The translations under genes and the position numbers were made by a program. The notes under the pieces are model-generated. The model was not told where the DNA came from, did not search any database, and worked only from the letters and a program-made list of their open reading frames with translations. 64,000 nucleotides of DNA from Bosea beijingensis (GTDB lineage: Bacteria > Pseudomonadota > Alphaproteobacteria > Rhizobiales > Beijerinckiaceae): NCBI RefSeq assembly GCF_030758975.1, contig NZ_CP132359.1, forward strand, positions 248,001 to 312,000. The letters are read 5' to 3'. This document shows, in pieces, positions 28,791 through 38,884 of the stretch. Each line of letters begins with the position of its first letter. Within the stretch, counting starts at the first letter, position 1.

Positions 28791-29270
28791 ATGATCACCC
28801 GTCGACAGGCACTGGCATCCGCGCTCGGCGCTGCCGCGCTGGCGGCTTCGCCCGCTTTCGCGCAAGGGCAGGCCGTCGGCACGATCCGGGTCGAGGCATT
28901 GCCTTCGGTCGTGGAAGCCTGGGGAGACAATCTCCCGCTGGTGAAGACCGAACTGCAGCGGACCTTGGTCGAGATTCTCGGCCCCTCGCTGCAGCGCGGT
29001 GCCGGGACGAGGCTCGTCGTCACCATCGGGCGCGTCTGGCTCTCCAGCAGCACGCGGGGGACCGGCTGGGCCGGGGCCAATGAGGATTATCTCGAAAGCA
29101 CCGCCACGCTCTATGACCGCAGCGGCCGGCAGCTCGCCAGCTATCCGATCCGCTCCACCGAATCCGCAACCGGCGCCGGGCTCCTGCGCCTGCCGGAAGC
29201 CGACCAGTTCCGCCTGAAGGCGCTGGCGCGCAACAATGCCTGGTGGGTGAAGCGCTATATCGCTGGCTGA
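28791..29270 (+). CDS. Secreted protein of unknown function (Tat-like signal)
   Basis: A 159-residue exported protein. Its signal begins MITRRQALASALGAAALAAS and ends AFA-QG; the twin arginines suggest, but do not prove, Tat export. The mature domain alternates strands and loops (GTIRVEALPSVVEAWGDNLP, RLVVTIGRVWLSSS, ATLYDRSGRQLASYPIRST). No catalytic motif is seen. The ATG at 28791 is chosen because the signal peptide begins there. Function is unknown. Confidence 0.75.
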   Translation: MITRRQALASALGAAALAASPAFAQGQAVGTIRVEALPSVVEAWGDNLPLVKTELQRTLVEILGPSLQRGAGTRLVVTIGRVWLSSSTRGTGWAGANEDYLESTATLYDRSGRQLASYPIRSTESATGAGLLRLPEADQFRLKALARNNAWWVKRYIAG

Positions 29271-29279
29271 GGCCCCGCT

Positions 29280-29744
29280 TCAGCCGAAGGGAACGATCGG
29301 CTCGTCCTTGACCCGGTCGAGGGCGAGCGCGGTCCGGACATTGCGGACATTCGGCATCGCGGTCAGCTCCGCGACGAAGTCCTGGAACGCCTTCAGGTCC
29401 GGCGTGACGCATTTCAGGGAGAAGTCGATATCGCCCGAGAGCGTCCAGCACTCGCGCACCGCCGGCCAGTTCCGTATCCGCTCCTGAAAGGCGACGAGAT
29501 CGGCCTCGGCCTGGCTCGCCAGATGCACGAAGGCGAAGCAAACCACCTCGAAACCCAGCTTCCGCTCATCGAGATCGGCATGATAGCCACGAATCAGTCC
29601 GGCCTCCTCAAGCGCACGCACGCGCCTGAGGCACGGCGGCGGCGAGATGCCGACGCGGCTGGCGAGCTCGACATTGGTCATGCGCCCATCGGCCTGGAGT
29701 TCGCGCAGGATGCGCAGGTCGATATCGTCGAGTTTGGGGCGCAA
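29280..29744 (-). CDS. Lrp/AsnC family transcriptional regulator
   Basis: A 154-residue regulator. The helix-turn-helix is LDDIDLRILRELQADGRMTN, then VELASRVGISPPPCLRRVRALEEAGLI (25-51). The RAM effector domain follows (GFEVVCFAFVHLASQ; ECWTLSGDIDFSLKCVTPDL). The TTG at 29744 is the likely start, because GAGGACCC lies about 7 nt upstream and the protein then begins LRPKLDDID as homologues do. It is divergent from the ELM1-family gene. Confidence 0.87.
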   Translation of the reverse strand: MRPKLDDIDLRILRELQADGRMTNVELASRVGISPPPCLRRVRALEEAGLIRGYHADLDERKLGFEVVCFAFVHLASQAEADLVAFQERIRNWPAVRECWTLSGDIDFSLKCVTPDLKAFQDFVAELTAMPNVRNVRTALALDRVKDEPIVPFG

Positions 29745-29805
29745 TGAGGGTCCTCGCGTGAAGGTCGCGCTGGTGTAGACGGCGTCGCCAAGCGATACAA
29801 GGCGC

Positions 29806-30816
29806 ATGCCACGCGCGCAGATCGCCATGCACGACAATCCGGAGCCGACCGTCTGGGTCCTGACCGACGGCAAGGCTGGCGACGAATTGCAATGCCTCGG
29901 CGTCGCCGAACAACTCGGCGGCGTGCCGGAAATCCGCCGTGTGAAACCGCGCAAGCCCTGGGCCTGGCTGATGCCGCGCGGGCCGATCGACCCGCGCGAG
30001 GCGCCGGACAGGCCGGAGAGCCCGCTCAGGCCCCCGTTCCCCGATATCGCCATCGCCTCGGGCCGGCGCGCCGTCGCCTATCTGCGCGCCCTGAAGCAGG
30101 CCTCGAACGGCGCCACCTACACCGTCTTCCTCAAGGATCCGCGCACCGGCCCTGGCACTGCCGACCTGATCTGGGTCTCCGGCCATGACCGGCTGCGCGG
30201 CGACAACGTGCTCGTCACGACGACCTCGCCGCATCGCCTGACGCCCGCGAAACTCGCCGCCGCCCGCTCAGTGCCGCCTGCGGCGATCGCGAGCCTGCAT
30301 GGACCGCGCGTCGCCGTGCTTGTCGGCGGCGACAGCCGGCACCACCGCTTCACCCCGGCCGATATCGAGCGCCTCGCCAAGCACCTCGACGAACTCGCCG
30401 GCTCGGGCGCGAGCCTCATGGGCTCACCCTCCCGGCGAACCTCGCCGGCCCTGGCAGCCGCCGTCGCCGCCGTTTTCGCCCGGCATGGCGGCTGGTGGTG
30501 GGACGGCACGGGCGAGAATCCTTATCCCGCCCTGCTCGCCAATGCCGATGCGGTAGTGGTCACCGCCGACTCGACCAACATGATCGGAGAGGCTGCGGCG
30601 GCCGGTGTCCCCGTGCTCGTCTTCGAGCCAACCGGCGGCCATCCCAAGATCGCAGCGCTGGTCGCGGCGCTGGAACGCGAGGGCGTTGTGCATCGCTTCT
30701 GTGGACGCCTTGAAGGCCAGCCTTACGAACCGATAGACTCAACGCCGATCATAGCCGATGCGATACGGCAAGGCTGGCTGCGCCACCGGGCTGCCCTTGG
30801 GTTCACGCGCTCCTGA
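29806..30816 (+). CDS. ELM1/GtrOC1-family putative glycosyltransferase (DUF1022)
   Basis: A 336-residue protein matching the mitochondrial fission ELM1/DUF1022 family. VWVLTDGKAGDELQCLGVAEQLG is near the start, AIASGRRAVAYLRALKQAS in the first half, and the C-terminal half has GENPYPALLANADAVVVTADSTNMIGEA and GVPVLVFEP. That last part resembles the sugar-nucleotide-binding half of GT-B glycosyltransferases. The bacterial role is unproven. ATG codons at 29806 and 29827 are both possible starts. Confidence 0.85.
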   Translation: MPRAQIAMHDNPEPTVWVLTDGKAGDELQCLGVAEQLGGVPEIRRVKPRKPWAWLMPRGPIDPREAPDRPESPLRPPFPDIAIASGRRAVAYLRALKQASNGATYTVFLKDPRTGPGTADLIWVSGHDRLRGDNVLVTTTSPHRLTPAKLAAARSVPPAAIASLHGPRVAVLVGGDSRHHRFTPADIERLAKHLDELAGSGASLMGSPSRRTSPALAAAVAAVFARHGGWWWDGTGENPYPALLANADAVVVTADSTNMIGEAAAAGVPVLVFEPTGGHPKIAALVAALEREGVVHRFCGRLEGQPYEPIDSTPIIADAIRQGWLRHRAALGFTRS

Positions 30817-31869
<1,053 letters not shown>

Positions 31870-31877
31870 AGGCTTTG

Positions 31878-31910
31878 GCGCAACCCATCACTGACTCTGA
31901 TGGGTTGCGT
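31878..31910 (+). terminator. Hairpin after trxB
   Basis: GCGCAACCCATCA (31878-31890) and TGATGGGTTGCGT (31898-31910) form a 12-bp stem with a 7-nt loop, starting 8 bp after the trxB stop. No T-run follows, so it may be a weak terminator or an mRNA 3'-end stabiliser. Confidence 0.55.
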
Positions 31911-32013
31911 CACCAGATTCACGACGAATAACAGAGACTCCCCGCCACACAGGCGTTGACGCACAACGCCTTTATCCCCCATCATGCAAAAAACGCATAG
32001 CGGGGGAAGCGCG

Positions 32014-32904
32014 GTGGATTGGGACCGCATTAGAATCTTTTATACGGTCGCGGAGTCAGGCAGCTTTACGAAAGCTGGCGATGTTCTCGGCCTGAGTCAA
32101 TCGGCCGTCAGCCGCCAGATCGGCGCGCTTGAGCGGGAGCTGCGCGCGCCGCTGTTCCACCGCCATACGCGCGGCCTGATCCTCACCGAACAGGGCGAAT
32201 TGCTGTGGCGCGCCGCCCGCGAAATGACGCAGCGGCTGGAGCGCACGCGCTCGCAGCTCTCCGAGACGCGCGAGCATCCATCGGGTGAGCTCAAGGTCAC
32301 GGCGACCCGCGGCCTCGGCGGCCACTGGCTGACGCCGCGTCTCTCGGAGTTCATGGATCTCTACCCCGACATCCGGGTCGAGCTCATCCTCACCGATGAG
32401 GAACTCGACCTCTCGATGCGCGAGGCCGATATCGCCATCCGCCTGCGCCAGCCGCAGCAGCCGGACCTGATCCAGCGCAAGCTCTTCACCGTGCATTTCC
32501 ACGTCTATGCCTCACCGGCCTATGTGAAGCGCTTTGGCGAACCCAAGAGCTACGACGATCTCGACAATCACCGCATCCTGTCCTTCGGCGGCACCTCGCC
32601 GTCCTACCTGACTGCGGTACACTGGCTCGGCACGATGGGGCGCGACCAGCGCAACCCGCGACCGATCCATCTCACGGTCAACAACATCACCGCGATGAAG
32701 CGGGCGGTGGATTCGGGCGCCGGCATCGCCGTGCTGCCGGATTACCTGATCGAGACCGGCTCCCCGCTCGTGCAGCTGATGCGCGAGACAGAGATGCCGC
32801 AGCTCGAAAGCTATCTGGTCTATCCCGAGGAAATGAAGTCGGTCGCCCGCGTCCAGGTCTTCCGCGACTTCCTCATCCAGAAGGCCCAGCGCTGGACCTA
32901 CTGA
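32014..32904 (+). CDS. LysR family transcriptional regulator
   Basis: A 296-residue regulator. The winged helix starts at once: DWDRIRIFYTVAESGSFTKA, then GDVLGLSQSAVSRQIGALER (22-41). The effector domain follows from about residue 90. I prefer the GTG at 32014, with GGGGGAAG upstream, because related trxB-linked LysR proteins begin MDWD; an ATG at 31984 would add ten residues. Targets are unknown. Its terminator is at 32931-32952. Confidence 0.9.
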   Translation: MDWDRIRIFYTVAESGSFTKAGDVLGLSQSAVSRQIGALERELRAPLFHRHTRGLILTEQGELLWRAAREMTQRLERTRSQLSETREHPSGELKVTATRGLGGHWLTPRLSEFMDLYPDIRVELILTDEELDLSMREADIAIRLRQPQQPDLIQRKLFTVHFHVYASPAYVKRFGEPKSYDDLDNHRILSFGGTSPSYLTAVHWLGTMGRDQRNPRPIHLTVNNITAMKRAVDSGAGIAVLPDYLIETGSPLVQLMRETEMPQLESYLVYPEEMKSVARVQVFRDFLIQKAQRWTY

Positions 32905-32930
32905 TTTCACACGACCGGTGAAAAGGAATC

Positions 32931-32952
32931 GGGCGCCGCAAGGCGCCCTTTT
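32931..32952 (+). terminator. Intrinsic terminator of the LysR gene
   Basis: GGGCGCC and GGCGCCC pair across a GCAA loop and are followed by TTTT, 27 bp after the stop codon. Confidence 0.85.
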
Positions 32953-33214
32953 CAATTCTGGCGGTTTTGTGACCAAGCAAGCATCTCGCATGCGCCAAAA
33001 TCGGACTGTTCGCCTGAAAACTGTTCAGCAGCGGACGAAAACTGGATTTCCAGGGGACCTGCAACTTCTCCGCGCAGACCCCACCCTGCAGCGAACGCAT
33101 ATTTCTCAATCATTTAGGCTCAAATTTGCGCCATCTGCCCTTGGTTCATGCAATGCATGCATGGCGGACCCAAGATATGTTGCATTGCAAAATGGCAGGG
33201 CATGCCCGATATTG
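32953..33214. other. Intergenic region with clustered short palindromes
   Basis: No gene is supported here. It is A+T-richer than its surroundings. It contains several small palindromes: TGCATGCA near 33156, TTGCATTGCAA near 33180 and GGGCATGCCC near 33199. It lies just upstream of the small-RNA candidate, so some may be promoter or regulator sites. This is inference only. Confidence 0.4.
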
Positions 33215-33360
33215 AACTCACGGTTGTTCGAGACGGGCTCCGCAATCTCCTCCCGGCGTTGAGTTCGTTTCAGCCGTTCCCCTCTGAGATGTTTGGCGTT
33301 TCGCCAGATGTTTCAAACTTACAAAGCCGGCTCCCCTCGGGGACGCCGGCTCTTTTTTTT
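33215..33360 (+). ncRNA. Candidate intergenic small RNA with anti-SD motif and strong terminator
   Basis: The plus strand here ends in a very strong intrinsic terminator (33325-33360: AGCCGGC/GCCGGCT stem, inner TCCCC/GGGGA, then eight T). The preceding + strand gene already ended at its own terminator at 32931-32952, so this one must serve another transcript. The body has CTCCTCCC at 33247-33254, able to pair with Shine-Dalgarno sequences as in alphaproteobacterial trans-acting RNAs, and a TGGCG/CGCCA hairpin near 33294-33308. The 5' end is a guess. Confidence 0.5.
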
Positions 33361-33393
33361 GCTTGAATTCCCTTGCTACCGACATGACGAAAC

Positions 33394-33424
33394 GAAAAAG
33401 GCGCCGCCCGGAGGCGACGCCTTG
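33394..33424 (-). terminator. Intrinsic terminator of the FMN-reductase gene
   Basis: On the minus strand, AAGGCGTCGCC pairs with GGCGGCGCCTT (one mismatch) and is followed by TTTCGTTT. It lies about 25 bp after the stop codon. Confidence 0.75.
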
Positions 33425-33448
33425 GTGCAAGCGCAGGGACTGCTTCGA

Positions 33449-34000
33449 TCAGGCGGCGAGCTTGCCGGCGATCTTCGCGAAATTGTCGACGAAGCCCTGC
33501 AGGAAGCCGCGCGTCGCCTCGTTGGTGACGTTGCTCTCGGCGTCGATCAGGTCGTCCTTGAAGGTGACGAAGACCTGGCTGCCGACGACGACGCCGGCGA
33601 GATTGGTCAGGATCATGCGCAGTTCGTTCTGCGAGACGGCGGTGCCGACGGCGCCGCCGCTGGTGCCGGTGACGGCCACGGTCTTGCCGGCCCAGGAATT
33701 CTTGCCATAGGGGCGCGAGGCCCAGTCGATCGCGTTCTTGAGCACGGCGGGGATCGAACGGTTATGCTCGGGCGTGACGATCAGGATCGCGTCGGCGGCT
33801 TCGATCTCGCGCTTCAGGCGCAGTGTCGACTCGGGCCGGTTCGGCTCCAGGTCCTGGTTGAACATCGGCAGGTCGTCGATCTGGACGAAACTGGCGTCGA
33901 AGGCGCCCTCGCCGAGCTTCGCCAGCGCCTGGGCCAGCTTGCGATTGATCGAGTCGCGGCGGTTGCTGCCCACGATGACGGCGAGCTTCAGTTTGGCCAT
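33449..34000 (-). CDS. NADPH-dependent FMN reductase family protein
   Basis: A 183-residue flavodoxin-fold oxidoreductase. GSNRRDSINRKLAQAL (11-26) is the FMN-phosphate loop. ILIVTPEHNRSIPAVLKNAIDW and the segment around GKNSWAGKTVAVTGTSGGAVG are the family signatures of ChrR/azoreductase-like quinone or chromate reductases. The substrate is unknown. I use the ATG at 34000; an upstream frame start at 34057 looks non-coding. A terminator is at 33394-33424. Confidence 0.9.
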   Translation of the reverse strand: MAKLKLAVIVGSNRRDSINRKLAQALAKLGEGAFDASFVQIDDLPMFNQDLEPNRPESTLRLKREIEAADAILIVTPEHNRSIPAVLKNAIDWASRPYGKNSWAGKTVAVTGTSGGAVGTAVSQNELRMILTNLAGVVVGSQVFVTFKDDLIDAESNVTNEATRGFLQGFVDNFAKIAGKLAA

Positions 34001-34120
34001 TGTAGTCCCCAGTGAGGGTGGAAAGGCCGGCACAGTAGAGGCCGCCAGCCCGTCCACGCAAGCAGCGGCGCTGCAAGGGCGACATTGCGCGATTTCAAGC
34101 TGCGCGGCTGGCGAGCGTCT

Positions 34121-34696
34121 TCAATGCCGTCCGGGCCGCGCCGCCAGCGGCAGCGCGTCGAACAGACTGGGCTCGGCGCTGGTGCGCGCCTTCTCGATGG
34201 TCAGGATTCTGAGCTTGATCTCGACGCCGCCCTCGGCCGAGAAGCCGCCAGTCTTGCCGCCGGCGGCCAGGATGCGATGGCAGGGCACGATGATCGGCCA
34301 GGGATTCTGGCCGAGCGCGACGCCGACGGCCCGCGCCGCGCCGGGATCGCCGATGCGCTGCGCCACCTCGCCATAGGTCAGGGTCTCGCCATGCGGAATG
34401 GCAAGCGCGACCTCGTAGACCTTGCGGTTGAACTCGGAAACGTTTTCCAGCGCCACCGGCAGATGCGACAGGTCGCGCTTCTCGCCGTCGAACAGCGCAC
34501 GGATGCCGGCCACCGCCTCCGCGACAAAGCCCTCGGCCTCTGTCTCGTCGGCCTCGGGAAACCGCCGCTCCAGACGCTTGCGAGCGTGCGCCTCATCGCG
34601 CTCGGGCAATTGCGCGCCGATGAAGCGCGCGCCTTCCCAGACCACAGCGCAGGGACCGATCGTGGTCTCGAACAGATGGAAATGCTGACTGGCCAT
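34121..34696 (-). CDS. ogt: Methylated-DNA--protein-cysteine methyltransferase
   Basis: A 191-residue suicidal DNA-repair protein that takes the alkyl group from O6-methylguanine. The acceptor is Cys139 in IIVPCHRILAAGG (135-147); the DNA-binding winged helix is LTYGEVAQRIGDPGAARAVG (106-125). The C-terminal GGFSAEGGVEIKLRIL is typical. There is no Ada-type regulatory domain, so it is an Ogt-type protein. The start ATG is at 34696. Confidence 0.92.
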   Translation of the reverse strand: MASQHFHLFETTIGPCAVVWEGARFIGAQLPERDEAHARKRLERRFPEADETEAEGFVAEAVAGIRALFDGEKRDLSHLPVALENVSEFNRKVYEVALAIPHGETLTYGEVAQRIGDPGAARAVGVALGQNPWPIIVPCHRILAAGGKTGGFSAEGGVEIKLRILTIEKARTSAEPSLFDALPLAARPGRH

Positions 34697-34790
34697 GCTC
34701 GACTCGTGTCGTTCCGGCTTGGGATGACATGAGGTCTATCACAGCGATGGCAGGAGACGGCACCCGAAACCTGCCGGGCCTGTCCTGCCG

Positions 34791-35747
34791 TCACATGAAG
34801 AGCTTCTCGCCCTCCAGCCCCTTGTAGAGCCCGGCGACCTGCTCGCCATACCCGTTATAGATCTGCGTCGGGCGCCGCTCGCGCGAGCCCAGGATCTGCT
34901 CGCTCGCCTGGCTCCAGCGCGGATGCGGCACGGCCGGGTTCACATTGGCCCAGAAGCCGTATTCCGAAGCCTGCAAGCCCTCCCAGAAGGTCTTGGGACG
35001 CTCGGCGACGAAGCTGATCTTGCGGATCGATTTCACCGACTTGAAGCCGTATTTCCACGGCGTGATCAGCCGAATCGGCGCGCCATGCTGCGTCGGCAGC
35101 GGTTTGCCATAGATGCCGGTGACGAGCAGCGGCAATTCATTCGTCGCCTCCGCGATCGTCAGCCCTTCCGTATAGGGCCAGGGATACCAGCGCTGGCTCT
35201 GGCCCGGCGCGACCCGCGGGTTCATGAAGGTCTCGAAGCGGATATATTTCGCGCCCGAGAGCGGCTTCGCCAGCGCCACGAACGACGCTAGCGGAATGCC
35301 GGTCCATGGCACGGCCATCGCCCAGGCCTCGACGCAACGGAAGCGATAGAGCCGTTCCTCGATCGGCAGCTTGCGGATGAGGTCGTCGAAGCCGATCTCG
35401 AAGGGCTTCTCGACAAGACCTTCGACCTGGATATTCCAGGGCCGCGTCGCGAGGCGCTTCGAGGCATCGACGATGTCCTTCGACATGCCGAATTCGTAGA
35501 AATTATTGTAGTTGGCGGCGTCGTCCTCCGCCGTCTGCGGCACGCCCAGCACATAGGCGGCATTGCGCTTGGCGGGATAGAGATCGAGCGTCGGATCGGG
35601 TGTCTGCGCGCTCGCGAGACCGGGCAGCGCGGCACTTGCTATCAATCCGGCGCCTGCCGTCATCAACTGGCGGCGATTGAGGAACACGCTTTCGGGCGTG
35701 GCCTGGCTTTCCGGCATTTCCCAGCCGGCACGGCGTTTGATCAGCAT
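34791..35747 (-). CDS. msrP: Protein-methionine-sulfoxide reductase catalytic subunit MsrP
   Basis: A 318-residue periplasmic molybdopterin enzyme (YedY) that reduces methionine sulfoxide in proteins. The Tat motif NRRQLM (24-29) is followed by a hydrophobic stretch. The Mo-cofactor cysteine is Cys138 in RFRCVEAWAM, and GYGEQVAGLYKGLEGEKLF is the usual C-terminus. I choose the ATG at 35747; the one at 35756 leaves no spacing to GGAG. Its haem membrane partner MsrQ is not beside it, which is unusual. Confidence 0.93.
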   Translation of the reverse strand: MLIKRRAGWEMPESQATPESVFLNRRQLMTAGAGLIASAALPGLASAQTPDPTLDLYPAKRNAAYVLGVPQTAEDDAANYNNFYEFGMSKDIVDASKRLATRPWNIQVEGLVEKPFEIGFDDLIRKLPIEERLYRFRCVEAWAMAVPWTGIPLASFVALAKPLSGAKYIRFETFMNPRVAPGQSQRWYPWPYTEGLTIAEATNELPLLVTGIYGKPLPTQHGAPIRLITPWKYGFKSVKSIRKISFVAERPKTFWEGLQASEYGFWANVNPAVPHPRWSQASEQILGSRERRPTQIYNGYGEQVAGLYKGLEGEKLFM

Positions 35748-35808
35748 GACGGACATACTCCGCTTTCGTTGCGCCCGTTAGGCCACGAAAGCGGGGTCAC
35801 GGCAATTC

Positions 35809-35837
35809 ACGAGGGAGAGAGATATTCTCTCCCTCGT
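35809..35837. terminator. Perfect palindrome between leuB and msrP
   Basis: ACGAGGGAGAGA and TCTCTCCCTCGT form a perfect 12-bp stem with a 5-nt loop, 16 bp beyond the leuB stop codon on the minus strand. It is likely the leuB terminator, though no T-run follows. Confidence 0.6.
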
Positions 35838-35853
35838 CGTGCTCGGGCTGAAA

Positions 35854-36963
35854 TCAGCCGCGCGCTTCCAGCGCCTTGATGATCGCCTGGCCCATCTCGC
35901 CGGTCGAGACGGCATTGGCGCCGGGAGCCGCAATGTCCTTGGTCCGGGTACCGGAACCGAGCACGTCGGCGATCGCGCCTTCGAGACGGTCCGCAGCCTC
36001 GCCCGCGCCGAACGAGTAGCGCAGCGCCATCGCGAAGGAGCCGATCATCGCAATCGGATTGGCAAGGCCCTTGCCGGCAATGTCCGGTGCCGAGCCGTGG
36101 ACGGGCTCGTAGAGCGCCTTGCGCTTACCGGTGGCCGGGTCCTCGGCGCCGAGCGAGGCGGAGGGCAACATGCCGAGCGAGCCGGTCAGCATCGCCGCGA
36201 CGTCGGAGAGGATGTCGCCGAACAGGTTGTCGCAGACGATGACGTCGTACTGCTTCGGCCAGCGTACGAGCTGCATGGCGCAGTTATCCGCCAGCACATG
36301 CTCCAGCTCGACATCCTTGTATTCAGCGGCGTGAAGCGCGGTGACCGTCTGCTTCCAGAGCACGCCCGTCTTCATGACATTGTGCTTCTCGGCCGAGGAG
36401 ACCTTGTTGCGGCGGGTGCGCGCCAGCTCGAAGGCGACGCGGCAGATCCGGTCGATCTCGCCGGTCGTGTAGAGCTGGGTATCGATGCCGCGCTTCTGGC
36501 CGTCCTCCAGCGTGACGATCTCCTTGGGCTCGCCGAAATAGACGCCGCCGGTGAGCTCGCGCACGATCAGGATGTCGAGGCCCTCGACGACCTCCGGCTT
36601 CAGCGAGGAGGCCGAGGCCAGCGCCGGGTAGCAGATCGCGGGGCGCAGATTGGCGAACAGGCCGAGATCCTTGCGCAGGCGCAGCAGGCCGGCTTCCGGA
36701 CGGTGCTGATAGGGAACATCGGCCCATTTGGGACCACCGACCGCGCCGAACAGCACGGCGTCGGCGTCCTGCGCAAGCTTCATGTCGCCTTCGGAGATCG
36801 CCTGCTTGTGCGCGTCGTAAGCTGCGCCCCCCACAAGGCCCTTCTCGATCTCGAAGGAGCCGAGTCCCTGCTTGCCGAACCAAGAGACGATCTGCTCGAC
36901 CTGGCCCATCACCTCGGGGCCGATGCCGTCGCCGGGGAGCAGCAGGAGCTTGTGGGTCGCCAT
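35854..36963 (-). CDS. leuB: 3-isopropylmalate dehydrogenase
   Basis: A 369-residue enzyme of leucine synthesis that oxidises and decarboxylates 3-isopropylmalate with NAD. It begins [20 protein letters not shown]. Substrate-binding arginines are in [16 protein letters not shown]. The signature [21 protein letters not shown] with metal-binding Asp residues and [22 protein letters not shown] are intact. The ATG at 36963 is used; an earlier frame start is spurious. leuC and leuD are not in the window. Confidence 0.97.
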   Translation of the reverse strand: MATHKLLLLPGDGIGPEVMGQVEQIVSWFGKQGLGSFEIEKGLVGGAAYDAHKQAISEGDMKLAQDADAVLFGAVGGPKWADVPYQHRPEAGLLRLRKDLGLFANLRPAICYPALASASSLKPEVVEGLDILIVRELTGGVYFGEPKEIVTLEDGQKRGIDTQLYTTGEIDRICRVAFELARTRRNKVSSAEKHNVMKTGVLWKQTVTALHAAEYKDVELEHVLADNCAMQLVRWPKQYDVIVCDNLFGDILSDVAAMLTGSLGMLPSASLGAEDPATGKRKALYEPVHGSAPDIAGKGLANPIAMIGSFAMALRYSFGAGEAADRLEGAIADVLGSGTRTKDIAAPGANAVSTGEMGQAIIKALEARG

Positions 36964-37070
36964 GGTCGTCGCCTCGCCTTCGCGTGTTTGCGTTGGCGGG
37001 TGATTACGGGTGCAAGGCGGCGCGCGCAAGCGCCGCGATGCAGTCCTGCCCTGTGCGAACCGTGGCGACG

Positions 37071-37460
37071 TCAGGCCTTCGGCAGGCGCGCCGTCACCTC
37101 GATCTCGACCTTCATCTCGGGCTTGAGCAATCCGGCCACGACATAGATGCCGGCGGCAGGCCTGATCTCGCGGAAGAACTCGCCGCAGACGCCGAGCACC
37201 GGCTCGCAATAACTGCGATCGGTGACGAAATACTGGGCACGCGCGACCTGGGCGAGCGAGGAGCCCGCTTCCTCCAGCACCGCGCTGATCGTCCGGAAGA
37301 TATTGCGCGCCTGCTCGGCCGGATCGTCGGGCAGAACCATGGTGGCATAGTCGTATCCGGTCGTGCCGGAGACGAAGACGAGGTCGCCGTCGATCACGGC
37401 GCGCGAATAGCCGAAATTGCGCTCGAAGGGCGAGCCGGTGGAAAGCAGGCGGCGGGTCAT
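37071..37460 (-). CDS. RidA family (YjgF/YER057c/UK114) protein
   Basis: A 129-residue protein related to RidA, which hydrolyses reactive enamine/imine intermediates. It contains [21 protein letters not shown] and a C-terminal [20 protein letters not shown], where canonical RidA has the active-site Arg and PxxxVEIE. It belongs to a non-canonical Rid subgroup, and the exact role is unknown. The ATG at 37460 is the start. It is probably monocistronic. Confidence 0.85.
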   Translation of the reverse strand: MTRRLLSTGSPFERNFGYSRAVIDGDLVFVSGTTGYDYATMVLPDDPAEQARNIFRTISAVLEEAGSSLAQVARAQYFVTDRSYCEPVLGVCGEFFREIRPAAGIYVVAGLLKPEMKVEIEVTARLPKA

Positions 37461-37537
37461 GGCGTCTCCGAAGGCTTCAAATGCGGCAGGAACGCTGTTC
37501 CGAAGCGCTCCCCCGACGCCACCCGTTTTCTGCGCGA

Positions 37538-38722
37538 TCAGACCCGCCCGCCCTTGAGCGCGCGCAGGACCTTCTCGCCCGGCCGCCCGGTCTGGGGCAT
37601 GCCGATCTTGGCCTCGATCTCCTTGATCGCGGCGCGCGTCAGCGAACCGACGGCGCCATCCGGCTCGCCGACATTGTAGCCACGGGCGATCAGCAGACGC
37701 TGCAGCTCGCGGCGCTGCTCGCGGGAGAGCGGCATGTCGTCGGTCGGCCAGTCGCCCTGCACGCCCGGCCGGCCGCGCAGGCGGTCGGACAGGAGCGAGA
37801 TGGCGAGCGCATAGGAATCCGCGCCGTTATAGCTGTAGGCGGCGTCGTAGTTCTTGAAGACGAGGAAGGCCGGGCCGTTGCGCCCTGCCGGCATCAGCAG
37901 GCCGGCATTGCCCGATCCCGTCAGCGCCGAGCCGTCGTATTTGACGATGCCGCGCGAAGCCCAGCTCGACACCGGCTGCTTGGGGTTGCGCCCGGTCGGG
38001 CCGGAATAGCCTCCGGGAACCCGGACCTCGTAGCCCCAGCTCGCGCCGGTGACCCAGCCGGCCTTGTCCATGAAATTCGCGGTCGAGTGCAGCGCGTCGG
38101 GGATCGAGTCGACGAGATCGCGCCGGCCGTCGCCATCGCCATCGACGGCAAGGCGCAGATAGGTCGAGGGAATGAACTGGGTATGCCCGAAGGCGCCGGC
38201 CCAGGAGCCGAACAGCCGCTCGGGCCGGACGTCGCCGCGCTGGATGATCTGCAGCGTCGCGATCAATTCACCCTTGAAGAAGGCATTGCGGCGCGGCGCC
38301 AGGCAGGCGCCGGTCGAAAGCGCCTGCACCAGCGGCATCTTGCCTCGTGCCTTGCCGAAATCGCTTTCCACCCCCCAGACGGCGGCGATGGTGTGGCGGT
38401 CGACGCCGAAGCGCTGCTCCGCGGCCGCGAGGGTCGAGGCATGCTGGCGCATCATCGCGCGCCCTTCCGCGACCTTCTCCTCGTCGACGAGGGTGCCGAG
38501 ATAGTCCCAGATCGGCGTCTTGAACTCCGGCTGGTTGTTCATCGCTTCGATGACCTTCATGTCCGGCTCGACGCCGGCCATGGCCCGGTCGAAGGTCGCG
38601 CCCGAGACGCCCTTGGCGGCCGCCGCGGATTTCAGACCGGCAAGGCAGGACTGGAACCCGCTCTGCGCCGAAGCGGCGGAAGCGAGAAGGATGAGTGGCA
38701 AGGCCAGTGTGATTGCGCGCAT
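37538..38722 (-). CDS. Lytic murein transglycosylase (MltB-type) with peptidoglycan-binding domain
   Basis: A 394-residue periplasmic enzyme that cleaves the glycan strand of peptidoglycan. A Sec signal peptide covers residues 1-19. The SLT_2 domain has catalytic Glu119 in AAVWGVESDFGKARG and GAFGHTQFIPSTYLRLAVDGDGDG. The C-terminal 60 residues (LSREQRRELQRLLIARGYNV, then GEPDGAVGSLTRAAIKEIEAKIG) are a PG_binding_1 domain. The ATG at 38722 is chosen because it opens the signal peptide. Confidence 0.93.
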   Translation of the reverse strand: MRAITLALPLILLASAASAQSGFQSCLAGLKSAAAAKGVSGATFDRAMAGVEPDMKVIEAMNNQPEFKTPIWDYLGTLVDEEKVAEGRAMMRQHASTLAAAEQRFGVDRHTIAAVWGVESDFGKARGKMPLVQALSTGACLAPRRNAFFKGELIATLQIIQRGDVRPERLFGSWAGAFGHTQFIPSTYLRLAVDGDGDGRRDLVDSIPDALHSTANFMDKAGWVTGASWGYEVRVPGGYSGPTGRNPKQPVSSWASRGIVKYDGSALTGSGNAGLLMPAGRNGPAFLVFKNYDAAYSYNGADSYALAISLLSDRLRGRPGVQGDWPTDDMPLSREQRRELQRLLIARGYNVGEPDGAVGSLTRAAIKEIEAKIGMPQTGRPGEKVLRALKGGRV

Positions 38723-38884
38723 GGTCTCCACCGAATCGCAGAATTCCCGCAAAACTAGGGCGTTGCCGTTAACGGAAGTTAACCATGCCATCTGGCGAGG
38801 TGATCGCGAATCCGGCTATGGGACCGCGGTCACCTTGGATGCCGCCTGCCTCCCCTCCCTGCCGTCGCGAAGAAAGCCCTCGGC

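Noticed and set aside
33215..33360. 6S RNA as identity of the intergenic transcript
   Set aside because: A CTCTGAGATGTTT stretch recalls the E. coli 6S 5' end, but I cannot find complementary ends or a central bubble, so the similarity is probably chance.
33148..33366. 72-codon plus-strand frame in the small-RNA region
   Set aside because: It reads straight through the strong terminator hairpin and T-run, has no ribosome site and no protein-like pattern.
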